Positions 37,263 to 46,215 are shown, numbered from the stretch's first letter. The stretch is 64,000 nt of DNA from an uncultured Trueperaceae bacterium (GCA_937907415.1 CALCHY010000369.1:62001-126000), one strand, 5' to 3'. Program-made: numbers and translations. Notes: generated by a model from the sequence alone, not told the origin.

Positions 37263-37883
37263 ATGAACAAGACGCGCGGCCTCCTCATCATCTCGTCACT
37301 ACTGGTGGGCGCCTTGCTCACGTCGTGCGCTCCCGCAAGTACTCCGACGGGCAAGGTACTCATCGCCATGATGAACGCTCCAGCTCAAGCGCGGGTGGCT
37401 GGTGCGGCTGACGGCGTTCAGGCGATCTTGGAGCGTGAACCCGGTACGCGCTTCACTTACGTCTCCGAGTTCACCATGCGCTTCCTCGAGACGCACAATG
37501 ACTTGTTCCAGAGCCGCGCCGCTCCAAGTGCAGCGCGCATCGCCCGCACGCAGGGCGCGGATCTCGCAGTCATGGTGGGCGCGCCTGTGCTTGACCGCGT
37601 CGTCACCGCTTCCAAGGACGGAGCGTCACGCCGCATCGACGTGTCGCTGGCCCTAGAAGCTCAGGTCGTCGACCCTAGGACGGACGCCGTCGTACAGGTA
37701 CTTAGGACGCGCACGTTGCAAGGTTCTCGAGTCGAGGCGAACAGCGAGCCAGTTCTGCCAGTCGACTCGGATCCGACCGTCCTTGCGCTACGAGATCAGG
37801 CCATCCCAGAACTCGCCGCGGCCCTGTCGGCCGAACTGCCTTACCTGACGAACAGCCTGCTCATCGGAAGTAACGGCGGATGA
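37263..37883 (+). CDS. lipoprotein of unknown function
   Basis: 206 residues. A lipoprotein signal peptide ends at LLTSC (Cys22). The mature part (KVLIAMMNAPAQARVAGAADG, then ADLAVMVGAPVLDRVV and RRIDVSLALEAQVVDPRTDAVV, near 80-145) has strand/helix alternation reminiscent of CsgG/FlgT/TolB-N-type outer-membrane accessory domains. It is convergent with the next gene, and the two coding ends overlap by 23 bp. No family is confidently recognised. Confidence 0.6.
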   Translation: MNKTRGLLIISSLLVGALLTSCAPASTPTGKVLIAMMNAPAQARVAGAADGVQAILEREPGTRFTYVSEFTMRFLETHNDLFQSRAAPSAARIARTQGADLAVMVGAPVLDRVVTASKDGASRRIDVSLALEAQVVDPRTDAVVQVLRTRTLQGSRVEANSEPVLPVDSDPTVLALRDQAIPELAAALSAELPYLTNSLLIGSNGG

Positions 37884-39315
37884 TCTCCTGGTAGCCAGCC
37901 GGCAGGTCCCCTTCGCCTAACGCCTCCTCGACTGCCGTGGCGTACGGGGCGAACGCCGTGCCTGGGGGCAACTCGACCTGGTCATCGCCGGGGAGCCTCA
38001 CGTTGCCTGCCGGCGTCGTTGGGCCGTCGAGTAGTACCCCAGGCAAGAGTTGAGCCCCGGCAGCGCTGAACAAGGCGTCTGGCTCGACTCCGTCGTCTGC
38101 CAGCTCAGCGCCGCCAGCGCCGGCAGTGCCTTCTGGCCCATCCTCGCCGCCGCCAACGCCTGCGCTGGCCTCGTCACCAGCGCCGGGGCCCTGCTCGTCG
38201 CCAGCGCCTGGCCCCGCTGCCACCTCGTCGTCCTCGGTTAGGCCCCGATCGCCCCGGCCTTCTTCTTGCGTGCGGCCGCCGCCAGCCACTTGTTGGCCGC
38301 TGTTCCCCTCGGCGTCGGGCTGAGTCTCGTCCTTGCCAGTCTCCGCGCCTGCTTGAGTCTGCGCGTCTGGGCTGCTTCGTTCGGCATCGTTCTGTGATTG
38401 TCCTGCGCCCTCACCAGCAGCTTCGGCTGTTGCGGTCGCGCCTGTCGTCTCTGCCGCATCGCCGGGGGTGGTTGGCTGCGGCATACGTGCGCCTTCGGGG
38501 GCGACCTGTTCGCTTAGGTCACGCGAATCGCCTGGGCCACCCTGGCCGGCGCCAGGCTCGCTCGCGGACTGGCCTTGCTTGAGCGCTTCCAAGAACCGCG
38601 AGAGGGCGTCGTTACCGGCATCGGAGCCACCTGGCGGCAGCGCATCACGACTATCGGCCGCGCCACCCAAGCTATCGGGAACTTCGGGGGCATCGGCGCG
38701 GCTGCTTGCAGGTAACGCGGGCACCAGTTCTTCAAGCGGCTGCGGAAGTGTGGAATCGCTGTTGTTAGCGGTGGTCGTCGGACCCGCGCCCACCATACCG
38801 CCGGCGTTAGTCGCGGTGGGCAGGAACTGGCTTAGGAGCACGACTGCCAGTGCTACGACAGAAACGGGCAGCCACCACTGCGGACCCTGCTCTGGCTTGA
38901 AGTCTGCCACCGAGCGCTTGGCCCTACCGATGACGCTGGCCTCGAGGCCGTAGGCGTCGGACTGGTCGCCTAACACCGTTCCCGCGTACTCGGCGCGGGA
39001 GTCGATGATGGCTAGGGCGGACTCGTACGCTAAGCCCGTTGTCCGCGCGATCTGGTCTAGGGCGCGGCGCGTTTGTGGGGCGACGGGGATGAGTGCCGCC
39101 CCGATGGCGCCAAGCACCGTGGCGCCAAGGTGAACGGCCAGCCCGACGGGCCAGAGGAGCTTGATGAGCCCGACGACCACGGCAACGGCAAGCGCCCCAT
39201 AAGCCGCGCGGCGAACGCGCTCACTGCCAGCCAGGCGTCGCGCCGTTACGAGGTGGAGGCGGAACGTGGCGTCTGGCTGGAGTTCCGGGCCGCGGCGCTT
39301 GCTCGGGGAGATCAT
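37861..39315 (-). CDS. unknown membrane protein with long low-complexity region
   Basis: 484 residues. Two hydrophobic segments lie about 38-75 (ALAVAVVVGLIKLLWPVG, LGATVLGAIGAALIPVA). A block TRRALDQIARTTGLAYESALAI (about 82-103) and a third helix (WWLPVSVVALAVVLLSQFL, about 146-164) follow. Residues 200-410 are Gly/Ala/Asp/Glu/Gln-rich and disordered. The last 70 residues look folded again (LLPGVLLDGPTTPAG, QEIIRRYFR). The layout loosely recalls DUF4175-type proteins, a weak comparison. It is last in a three-gene overlapping run. Confidence 0.55.
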   Translation of the reverse strand: MISPSKRRGPELQPDATFRLHLVTARRLAGSERVRRAAYGALAVAVVVGLIKLLWPVGLAVHLGATVLGAIGAALIPVAPQTRRALDQIARTTGLAYESALAIIDSRAEYAGTVLGDQSDAYGLEASVIGRAKRSVADFKPEQGPQWWLPVSVVALAVVLLSQFLPTATNAGGMVGAGPTTTANNSDSTLPQPLEELVPALPASSRADAPEVPDSLGGAADSRDALPPGGSDAGNDALSRFLEALKQGQSASEPGAGQGGPGDSRDLSEQVAPEGARMPQPTTPGDAAETTGATATAEAAGEGAGQSQNDAERSSPDAQTQAGAETGKDETQPDAEGNSGQQVAGGGRTQEEGRGDRGLTEDDEVAAGPGAGDEQGPGAGDEASAGVGGGEDGPEGTAGAGGAELADDGVEPDALFSAAGAQLLPGVLLDGPTTPAGNVRLPGDDQVELPPGTAFAPYATAVEEALGEGDLPAGYQEIIRRYFR

Positions 39316-39971
39316 GCGCTGGCCGCCGGGTTACCGCGAGCTGGCGTGCGCACGGCAAGGAGCGTGACGAGTGAGAGTACGACCATCGCCGCGAGGTATG
39401 CCGGCGCGACCGCCAGCGGCCCGGCCCACGGGTTGACGATGACCAGGTCGAACGCGAAGTCTGTCCACACGAGGCCCGCGAGCAGCGCCGGCACGGTGAT
39501 GAGGAGCAACACGCCAGAGTATGGGCCGCGGACGAGGCGCCCGAGCAGCAGGCCGAGGCCGAAGAACCCGGTGAGCGTAAGCGGCGCCACGAGGGCCGGC
39601 CAATAGCCTGGCGTAGCCGGGTAACTACCCGCCTGCGCAGTGAGTTCGAACGGCCACGTGAGGAGCACTATGACGAGAAGCGCCAACCACGTCAGCCTGA
39701 CGCTCAAGGCCTTGGGTAAGGCCGTGGCGCCGGCGCCGTTGGGGTCCTGCCGAGCGGGTTGAGCGCCGTGCTGCGCCCCGTACGCCAGCCCAAGGAAGGC
39801 CAGCAGGCTGTTGCGCAAGGGCGCGACCGCGAACCACGATTCGTTGACGCGTGCGCCGCCGTCCGGCCAGTTGACTGTAATGGCAACCACCATCACGGCG
39901 AGAAACAACGCGACGACCTGCGCCAAGTCGTTGCGCTGGAGTCTGCCTGCGACTTGGGCGAGGAGGCTCAT
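39312..39971 (-). CDS. unknown multi-pass membrane protein
   Basis: 219 residues with about six hydrophobic helices (first near 18-34: VVALFLAVMVVAITVNW; then LLAFLGLAYG, LALLVIVLLTWPFEL, LVAPLTLTGFFGLGLLLG, YSGVLLLITVPALLAGLVW, AAMVVLSLVTLLAV). No family is recognised. It overlaps both neighbours by 4 bp, so its product should accumulate with theirs. The longer frame upstream is rejected because it lies inside the 505-residue gene. Confidence 0.6.
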   Translation of the reverse strand: MSLLAQVAGRLQRNDLAQVVALFLAVMVVAITVNWPDGGARVNESWFAVAPLRNSLLAFLGLAYGAQHGAQPARQDPNGAGATALPKALSVRLTWLALLVIVLLTWPFELTAQAGSYPATPGYWPALVAPLTLTGFFGLGLLLGRLVRGPYSGVLLLITVPALLAGLVWTDFAFDLVIVNPWAGPLAVAPAYLAAMVVLSLVTLLAVRTPARGNPAASA

Positions 39972-41485
39972 CGCCTCGCCACCTCTGTGTGGGCAGCTCC
40001 AACTCCGCCGCTGCCGAGTTCCGTTGCCGCCAACCAGATGACGCACCCGCTCTGAAGCTCGCACCCACTACTAGTGATCAGGGTGCCGTGCGGGAGCAGG
40101 GGGGTCAGGCCGGCGTAGATGGCTGCGAGGTGCGGTGGAAAGGCCTCGAGCTCGCCCGGCGTCAGCGCGGCGAGTTCGTTGGGCGCCACATCGTTCTGGG
40201 CTCCGAGACCGATGACGTAGGTGCCATGCAATGACCGCGCGGAGCGGTTCGTGATCGTCGAGCCAGCCACGCTGAACGGCGCGCTGACGGCGCGCGGCGG
40301 TAGCATGACGAGCGCCGAGCGCCAAGCGGCAGTCGGCACGCGAACGCCGGTGTCATCGGCAGAGTATGGCTGTTGCGGCACCGTGCTCGCACCCGCTGCG
40401 AACTCGAGCGCTGCTGGAGGAAGGGTGAGCGCCTCGTCGGCTTCCTGGATCAGGGCTAACGGGCCACCAACGACCCCAACGGCGATGCTGCTCCGGTACT
40501 GCGCGGCCGGCGGCCGCACCGCCAGCCATGCCCCGGCGCCAACTAGACCGACGACGAGGATGCCAGCCAGCAGCCCCTGCACCCCACCGAAGCGTAGTAG
40601 GGCCAGCAGTAGAACCGCGTACGCAACCGCGCCAACCAACACCGCTGACAGCGCTGTTGGTCTTGGGCCAACTACTAGAGGTTGGGCGAGGACGGTGGCG
40701 AGGAGTTCGCCTGACTGCGGCCAGAGCGGTTGGTCACCTGCCGCTTGGCCGGGGAAACTATAGGTCAGGAGGCCAGCGCCCAGGTTCGTGGTTCCCGCTT
40801 CACCTAGGAGGTCAGCAACCCCAGGGGCCACCTGCCCAGCCGCTTCCGTTATTACGACCTGAGCGCCAGCCACTGCGGCGGCCACGAGCGCCTCGACCGG
40901 CACCGCCCGGTGTGCGACCACCACGGCGCTAACGCCGCCGTACGCGGCAGGGGTGAACGGCAGGTCGGAGGGCACTACCTCCACCAAGCGCGCCGCCGGC
41001 CACGCCTCCCGGACGGCGTTGGCTTGAGCTGCGTTCATGCGCTCGCTGACGGCCAGCACTAGCGGGCGCGCGTCCGATTCGCGGCTACCCAGACTGCCGC
41101 TAGCGACCACCCTTGAACTCGTGGCGACGCGCCACGCAAGGGAGCGGAACGGCGGCACGTATAGGTCGGTCTCGAGATGGTTGACGCCACCGCCACCCCG
41201 CAACTCGTGGGTGATGACGACGGGTACCTCGCCGTCCTTGAGTGTTCCGACGTCGATGACCATGGTGAGCGTACTCTGGGGCAAGTCGCGGGTGACGACG
41301 CTTACGGGGTTCCACGCGCCAGCCACGACTTGGTTGGCGACACCAATGGTGAAGTCGACCGGCCCGGTGGCCGCGTGCGTGACACCCCAGACTAGCCAGG
41401 CGACGACGGCCATGGCGAGCGGGCGTAACCGCGGGAGCGGGAACCGCCGTGCGACTAACGGTGCTTGGGCGCGGCTGCTAAGCAT
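39968..41485 (-). CDS. unknown secreted/membrane protein with glutamine-amidotransferase-like middle
   Basis: 505 residues. A signal segment (about 22-39) precedes a beta-rich extracellular domain (VDFTIGVANQVVAGAW, LETDLYVPPF). A stretch around 175-235 (GGVSAVVVAHRAVPVEALVAAAVAGAQVVIT, read as segments) resembles the class-I GATase-like fold of proteins found with BatA/DUF58 clusters. Two membrane helices lie near 285-330. A second beta-rich domain and a C-terminal hydrophobic stretch with two Cys (SSGCELQSGCVIW) end it. No catalytic Cys-His pair is seen. TATACT lies 11 nt before the ATG. Confidence 0.5.
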   Translation of the reverse strand: MLSSRAQAPLVARRFPLPRLRPLAMAVVAWLVWGVTHAATGPVDFTIGVANQVVAGAWNPVSVVTRDLPQSTLTMVIDVGTLKDGEVPVVITHELRGGGGVNHLETDLYVPPFRSLAWRVATSSRVVASGSLGSRESDARPLVLAVSERMNAAQANAVREAWPAARLVEVVPSDLPFTPAAYGGVSAVVVAHRAVPVEALVAAAVAGAQVVITEAAGQVAPGVADLLGEAGTTNLGAGLLTYSFPGQAAGDQPLWPQSGELLATVLAQPLVVGPRPTALSAVLVGAVAYAVLLLALLRFGGVQGLLAGILVVGLVGAGAWLAVRPPAAQYRSSIAVGVVGGPLALIQEADEALTLPPAALEFAAGASTVPQQPYSADDTGVRVPTAAWRSALVMLPPRAVSAPFSVAGSTITNRSARSLHGTYVIGLGAQNDVAPNELAALTPGELEAFPPHLAAIYAGLTPLLPHGTLITSSGCELQSGCVIWLAATELGSGGVGAAHTEVARR

Positions 41486-41544
41486 CTGGAACTGGAAGTA
41501 TACGGGCGTTGCGAGTCAGCCCCGGTAACGGGCTAGGCCGTTGC

Positions 41545-43113
41545 CTAGCGCCCAGCTACGGCAGCTACGAACACCACGGCGCTAACGACCTTGCGTTCGC
41601 TAGAGCGGTTCATGACCTTGCCGTCGACTACGAGCGTGGTGCTGCTGCCGCTATCGAAGCGCATGGCGCGGTCGACCCCTAGGCCGAGGAAGAGCTCGAC
41701 GAGGTCCTCCGCCCGCATGGTCTCAGCCACGACGAAGAGCGTGGTCCCGTCCGGCATCACCCCGATGGCCGCTTGTTGAGTGAGGCCGTCCAGGATGCGT
41801 TGCCCGGAGGCGAACGCTTCTAGCGAAGGGTCGTAGGCGGCAACGCCGTCCTGGACGAGGAGCGGTCCGGCTTCGACTGCGTACTGCGCGGAGTCGAAGC
41901 CTAGCGGTCTTAGGTTGGTGTCGAGGGCTACCAGATCGCCGGTGTCGAGCAGGGCCAGTTCGCGGTTCGTGGCGGGGTACGCCAGCGCGAAGCCGTCAGC
42001 TGGCACCACGCGCGGGCCGATCTTGTTCTCGACCACGACGCCGTCCTTCACGACCAACACCCCTTGGGTTGCGCTTCCAGCCAAGGCACCGGCCTTGTTG
42101 GCCACGATGACACCGTCGCCGTTGGCGGTGCCAACTCTCAGTGTGCCGCGCGATGTGTAGAGGAGCACGTCCGCGTCCAAGCGATCGATCAGCGGTGGGC
42201 TGGCGGGGGAGAAGGCGACGCTCGCGCGGCCCCTGCTCGGGAGCGACAGGAGTCCGTGGTCGACCTTCAGGAGCCCGATGGCTGCGTAGTTGCTCGTGTC
42301 GAAGTAACCGGCGTTAAGGGCTATCAGCGCCCCGGATGCGAGCTGCGTGACAGTGCGCGGCACGCGGCTCTCACCAACCACGCGCAACTCGCCGCTGCCG
42401 GGCGCCATGCTCACGAGGTGCACGACGCTCGGACCGCTCGCGCTGAAAACGCGGTACTTGCGGTAGACGACGCCGGGAGCGATGTCTTGTTCGACTTGCA
42501 CGAGCTGACTTAGGTCGCGGCGGGGCGTGACGTCGATGACCAGACGGTTCGGGTTCTCGAGGGGGAAGACGGCGTAGTCGAACGCCGGGCCGCTTAACCG
42601 CAGCTGCAGGCCGCTGCCCGTCGTCACCAACTCGAGTTCTAGTCCGGATACGTCCTCGGGAGCGGCGGCGGGCACGAGCATCCTTGGCAGTTCGAGCATG
42701 AGCGGCTCCTTCGCCGCGCGCGAGCCGCCGCTGCGCAGCGCCTCGAGCTGGGAGAGCGGCACGCTCGGCACGTCGAGCACCATGCGCACCTCGGCGTTGC
42801 CTGAGTAGCGGATGCCTTCCAGGCGCGGCTCCGTTACGCCGAGCGCGTCCAGCACGCTGCCGTTGACGAGCACTTCACCGTCGACGAAGACGGGAGGGTC
42901 GGCTGTCATGTTGGACAACCAACCTAAGCCAGCCACGTAGGTCTCGTGGAACGGGCCGTGGACGATAGTGATGGCGTCGGCGGCAACGGTGGCCGTTGCG
43001 TCAGGCAGGCGGTAATAGGTTCCGGCAGGGGTCGTGGTTTGGGCGCCGCCGTTCGTAAGGACGAGGAGCAGGGTGACGAGCAGGCTCAGGCGAGCAAGGG
43101 AATCGCGCAACAT
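41545..43113 (-). CDS. secreted phosphodiester glycosidase (NAGPA)-like protein with AMIN-like region
   Basis: 522 residues. A signal peptide (about 8-25) leads to an N-terminal region with copper-amine-oxidase-N-like strands (ITIVHGPFHETYVAGLGW), then an AMIN-like beta domain (LQLRLSGPAFDYAVFPLENP, about 165-185; RLVIDV). The C-terminal half carries NAGPA-type blocks: IALNAGYFD (about 265-275), VEAGPLLVQDG, IGVMPDGTTLFVV and RAMRFDSGSSTTLVV. The usual DGGGSS is here DSGSS. Family members cleave phosphodiester-linked sugars or modify cell-wall glycans. It is probably envelope-located. Confidence 0.75.
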   Translation of the reverse strand: MLRDSLARLSLLVTLLLVLTNGGAQTTTPAGTYYRLPDATATVAADAITIVHGPFHETYVAGLGWLSNMTADPPVFVDGEVLVNGSVLDALGVTEPRLEGIRYSGNAEVRMVLDVPSVPLSQLEALRSGGSRAAKEPLMLELPRMLVPAAAPEDVSGLELELVTTGSGLQLRLSGPAFDYAVFPLENPNRLVIDVTPRRDLSQLVQVEQDIAPGVVYRKYRVFSASGPSVVHLVSMAPGSGELRVVGESRVPRTVTQLASGALIALNAGYFDTSNYAAIGLLKVDHGLLSLPSRGRASVAFSPASPPLIDRLDADVLLYTSRGTLRVGTANGDGVIVANKAGALAGSATQGVLVVKDGVVVENKIGPRVVPADGFALAYPATNRELALLDTGDLVALDTNLRPLGFDSAQYAVEAGPLLVQDGVAAYDPSLEAFASGQRILDGLTQQAAIGVMPDGTTLFVVAETMRAEDLVELFLGLGVDRAMRFDSGSSTTLVVDGKVMNRSSERKVVSAVVFVAAVAGR

Positions 43114-43175
43114 CTAGGCGAGTCTCGCAAGTCAAGTGTTGGTTTTGATGAGCGCGCGCTACAACACGCGAACGT

Positions 43176-43955
43176 TCACAGCCCGTGGAACAGGGTGAGG
43201 AGCGGCTCCAAGCCGACGGTGCCGCCGAGGATCTGGCTGAGCGCGAGCTCGAAGCGGTGTGCCTCGACGTCTCGACGATTGAACGTGAGAGCGCCGACTG
43301 CGATGGCGCGGCTGCGCAGGTCAGACACGTTCGTATCTATGAGGTCTATGACCGTGAGGTGCGGCCCGAGGAGGCTGTCGTCGACTCGCGCGTTCTTGTC
43401 GAGGCGCAGCACGAGGTCGGCGCGTGCGAGCAGCGTGTTGCCGAGCGGGTCGGTTAAGGAGCGCGCGTACACGGTCGTGCCAGCCGCTTCCGGCTTGGCG
43501 CGTTCGGCGGTTACCCGGTCGCTAGCGAGGATCGCGAGAGACGCGACGCCTAGGCGCGCGAACTCGCGTGCGGCGGCGCGAGCGTCCGGTCCAGCGCCCA
43601 AGATGACGGCGTGCGCGCCGTCAGCGTGCCAGCGCCGCGCACCGAGCATGGTGCTGAGCGCCCGACCGAAGGTGTGGTCTGCCATAACCCCGGCTTGCGT
43701 GACGGTAAGCGTGTCGGCCACGCCTAAGTCCGATGCGTCGAGCGACGCGCGCGCCGCGACCGACTTAGCCTCGGCCTGGCGCGCCTCGTCGAGTATCACG
43801 GCGCCGGCGAAATCGAGTCGCTGCAACGCGCGCACGAGGTCGCTCATCGAGCCGTCTGGTACGGCGTGGATGAGGAAGCGGCCGGATTCGTCGCGGAAGT
43901 CACGTAGTCCGTGCTTGAGGTTGGAGTCTTCCGTGACGAGCGCCACTAAATGCAT
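43176..43955 (-). CDS. shikimate-dehydrogenase-like (AroE fold) protein, diverged
   Basis: 259 residues. The nucleotide-binding loop VILGAGPDARAAAREFARLG (about 115-134) and the C-terminal EAHRFELALSQILGG layout match AroE. The N-terminal substrate segments (SxSPxxHN and the NVTxPxK catalytic Lys) are not present: the region reads FLIHAVPDGSMSDLVRALQR. So the dehydrogenase activity is doubtful. TAAGCT (43963-43968) ends 7 nt before the ATG. It is transcribed divergently from thrS. Confidence 0.5.
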   Translation of the reverse strand: MHLVALVTEDSNLKHGLRDFRDESGRFLIHAVPDGSMSDLVRALQRLDFAGAVILDEARQAEAKSVAARASLDASDLGVADTLTVTQAGVMADHTFGRALSTMLGARRWHADGAHAVILGAGPDARAAAREFARLGVASLAILASDRVTAERAKPEAAGTTVYARSLTDPLGNTLLARADLVLRLDKNARVDDSLLGPHLTVIDLIDTNVSDLRSRAIAVGALTFNRRDVEAHRFELALSQILGGTVGLEPLLTLFHGL

Positions 43956-43968
43956 GGGGCCGAGCTTA
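43956..43968 (-). promoter_or_regulatory. TANNNT leaderless-type promoter of the AroE-like gene
   Basis: TAAGCT, 7-nt spacer, ATG on the minus strand, identical hexamer and spacing to mglB. Confidence 0.45.
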
Positions 43969-43999
43969 CCAGGGGCGCGCAGCCTCGATGCGACCCCAT

Positions 44000-44205
44000 G
44001 GTAGAATCATCGGGTGCTACACGCGTATTGCTTCGACCACTACCTGGCTCCTGGCACGCGTCCTTACCGGCGAACGCGTCGCTGAAGCGACGACTTTGAC
44101 TCACACCCACTTCGCCGTAACGCCGGGCTCCCCGGCGCCACCAGCAACTCACAACGCCAGGGTCGCGCCACCAGGCCGCGATCCGCAGAACGGTTCAGGT
44201 GACCC
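44000..44205 (+). promoter_or_regulatory. extended -10 promoter and structured leader of thrS
   Basis: TGG-TAGAAT (extended -10, hexamer 44002-44007) predicts a start near 44014 and a leader of about 190 nt. The leader holds a 6-bp hairpin CGTCGC-TGAA-GCGACG (44077-44092) and a 7-bp hairpin CGCCGGG-CTC-CCCGGCG (44121-44137). No T-box consensus is found. An attenuator or ThrS-binding operator is possible but not shown. Confidence 0.4.
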
Positions 44206-46188
44206 ATGTTCGTACTCCTACCAGACGGTAAACGCCTAGACCTCCCAGATCACGCTAACGGCTTCGACGTCGCCAGCGCCATCGGGCCGGGTTTGGCAAA
44301 GGCGGCGCTCGGCGTGCGCGTCAATGGCAAGCTCTCCGACCTGCAGAGCAGCGTGCCTGACGGCGCCGAGGTGGCCATCGTCACCAAGCGGGACGCGGAG
44401 TCGTTGTTTCTCGCGCGCCACACTCTCGCGCACGTCATGGCGCAGGCCGTCCGTGAGGAGTTCGTCGCCGAAGGGTTCGCGCCTGAGTCCGTGAAGATGG
44501 GTATCGGCCCCGTCATCGAGAACGGCTTCTATTACGACTTCGACCTACCGCGCTCCCTCACCCCAGAGGACCTCGGCGTGATCGAGGAGCGCATGCGCGC
44601 CATCATCAAGGCCGACTTGCCGCTGGTCAAGTACGAGCTGCCGCGCGGCGAGGCGTTGGCGCGCTTCGAGAAGCAGGGCGACCCTTACAAGGTCGAGCTC
44701 ATCACCGACCTGCCGGTTGGTGAGCACATCACCTTCTACGAGCAGGGTGGCAGCAGCGGCTTCACGGACTTGTGCCGCGGCCCGCACTTGCCGCGCACCG
44801 GCGCGTTGGCCGTAGACTTCAAGCTCATGAGCGTTGCCGGCGCTTACTGGCGGGGCGACGAGTCGCGGCCCATGCTGCAACGCATCTACGGCGTGGCTTT
44901 CGCTACCAAGGAGGAACTCGAGCGCCACCTGTGGCAGCTCGAGGAGGCCAAGAAGCGCGATCACCGCAAGCTGGGCGCCGAGCTAGACATCTTCGTCATC
45001 GACGAGGACGTCGGCCCTGGTTTGCCGCTATGGTTGCCGCGTGGCGCCATCATGGTTGAGGAGATCGAACGGCTGGCGAAGGAGACGGAGGAGGCCGCAG
45101 GTTACCAACGCGTTCGCAGCCCGCACCTTTCGAAGGAGCAGCTCTTCTTGAAGTCGGGGCACCTGCCTTACTACGCGGAGTCCATGTACCCGCCGATGGT
45201 GTTCGAGGACGGCGAGAAGTACTACGTCAAGCCGATGAACTGCCCGTTCCACCACAAGATCTACGCGGCGAGGCAGCATAGTTACCGCGACCTGCCGCTG
45301 CGCCTGGCCGAGTACGGCACCTGTTACCGCTACGAGGACTCCGGCGCCCTCGTTGGACTCATGCGCGTCCGGTCGATGCAGATGAACGACGCGCACATCT
45401 ACTGCACCGAGGAGCAGTTCGCCACCGAGTTCCTCAACGTCGTCGCCCTCTACACGAAGTACTTCGACCTCTTCGGCATCACCGATTACCAGATGCGCCT
45501 CTCGAAGCACGCCCCCGCGGGACTTGGCAAGAAGTACGTCGACGAGCCGGAGCTGTGGCTCAAGACCGAGGCCATGGTGCGAGACGCGCTCGTTAGCGCT
45601 GGCGTGCCGTTCGTCGAGGAGGAGGACGAGGCCGCCTTCTACGGCCCGAAGATCGACGTCCAGATCAGGAGCGTCATCGGCCGCGAGTTCACGCTAGCCA
45701 CTAACCAGGTCGACTTCGCGCAGCCCGCCCGCTTCGACCTGACTTACGTCGACGAGAACAACGAACGCAAGACCCCACTGTGCTTGCACCGCGCGCCGCT
45801 CTCGACCCACGAGCGCCTCATCGGCTTCCTGATCGAGCACTTCGCCGGCGACTTCCCCGTGTGGCTTGCGCCTGAGCAGGTGCGCATCGTGCCGATCGCC
45901 GACCGTCACGTCGCTTACGCCCGTGAACTCGAAGCGCGCCTGGCTGCCGCCGGGTTGCGTAGCGAAGTCGACGAGAGCAACGAACGCATGAACGCCAAGA
46001 TCCGCGACGCCGAGCTCTACAAGGTGCCTTACATCGTCGTGGTCGGCGACAAGGAGGAGGCAGCAGGAGAAGTATCGTTCCGCAGCCGCCAGGAGCCGGA
46101 CCGCCAGGCCGTGGCCGCCGACGCGTTCATCGCCCACCTGAAGGACGCTCATGCTCAGCGCCTCCTCAAGGTGGCGCCGCTGGCCTGA
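44206..46188 (+). CDS. thrS: threonyl-tRNA synthetase
   Basis: 660 residues, full length: TGS domain (1-62), the editing-type second additional domain (HTLAHVMAQAV, GFYYDFD, CRGPHLPRTG), a class II core (YQRVRSPHLSKEQLF, MNCPFHHKIY with the zinc Cys, YRYEDSGALVGLMRVRSMQMND) and a C-terminal anticodon domain. The His/Cys residues of the N2 editing site (HTLAH, C in DLCRGPH) are present, so mis-charged Ser-tRNA clearance should work. The start ATG lacks a strong Shine-Dalgarno (GGTGACCC). Confidence 0.97.
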   Translation: MFVLLPDGKRLDLPDHANGFDVASAIGPGLAKAALGVRVNGKLSDLQSSVPDGAEVAIVTKRDAESLFLARHTLAHVMAQAVREEFVAEGFAPESVKMGIGPVIENGFYYDFDLPRSLTPEDLGVIEERMRAIIKADLPLVKYELPRGEALARFEKQGDPYKVELITDLPVGEHITFYEQGGSSGFTDLCRGPHLPRTGALAVDFKLMSVAGAYWRGDESRPMLQRIYGVAFATKEELERHLWQLEEAKKRDHRKLGAELDIFVIDEDVGPGLPLWLPRGAIMVEEIERLAKETEEAAGYQRVRSPHLSKEQLFLKSGHLPYYAESMYPPMVFEDGEKYYVKPMNCPFHHKIYAARQHSYRDLPLRLAEYGTCYRYEDSGALVGLMRVRSMQMNDAHIYCTEEQFATEFLNVVALYTKYFDLFGITDYQMRLSKHAPAGLGKKYVDEPELWLKTEAMVRDALVSAGVPFVEEEDEAAFYGPKIDVQIRSVIGREFTLATNQVDFAQPARFDLTYVDENNERKTPLCLHRAPLSTHERLIGFLIEHFAGDFPVWLAPEQVRIVPIADRHVAYARELEARLAAAGLRSEVDESNERMNAKIRDAELYKVPYIVVVGDKEEAAGEVSFRSRQEPDRQAVAADAFIAHLKDAHAQRLLKVAPLA

Positions 46189-46215
46189 GCTCGTAACGCT
46201 ACACGGCAAAGAAGT

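Noticed and set aside
38050..38741. Low-complexity DNA of the 484-residue gene as a tandem repeat or CRISPR-like array
   Set aside because: The repetition is at the amino-acid level (Gly/Ala/Asp/Glu/Gln). No regular nucleotide repeat unit or spacer structure is present.
42946..44004. 352-codon plus-strand frame across the NAGPA-like and AroE-like genes
   Set aside because: Arg/Ser-rich shadow of two genes with recognisable domains on the other strand.
44000..44205. T-box riboswitch before thrS
   Set aside because: AGGGTCGCGCC at about 44159 looks loosely like the T-box core, but the conserved AGGGTGGNACCGCG is absent and no specifier-loop stem with ACC could be set out.
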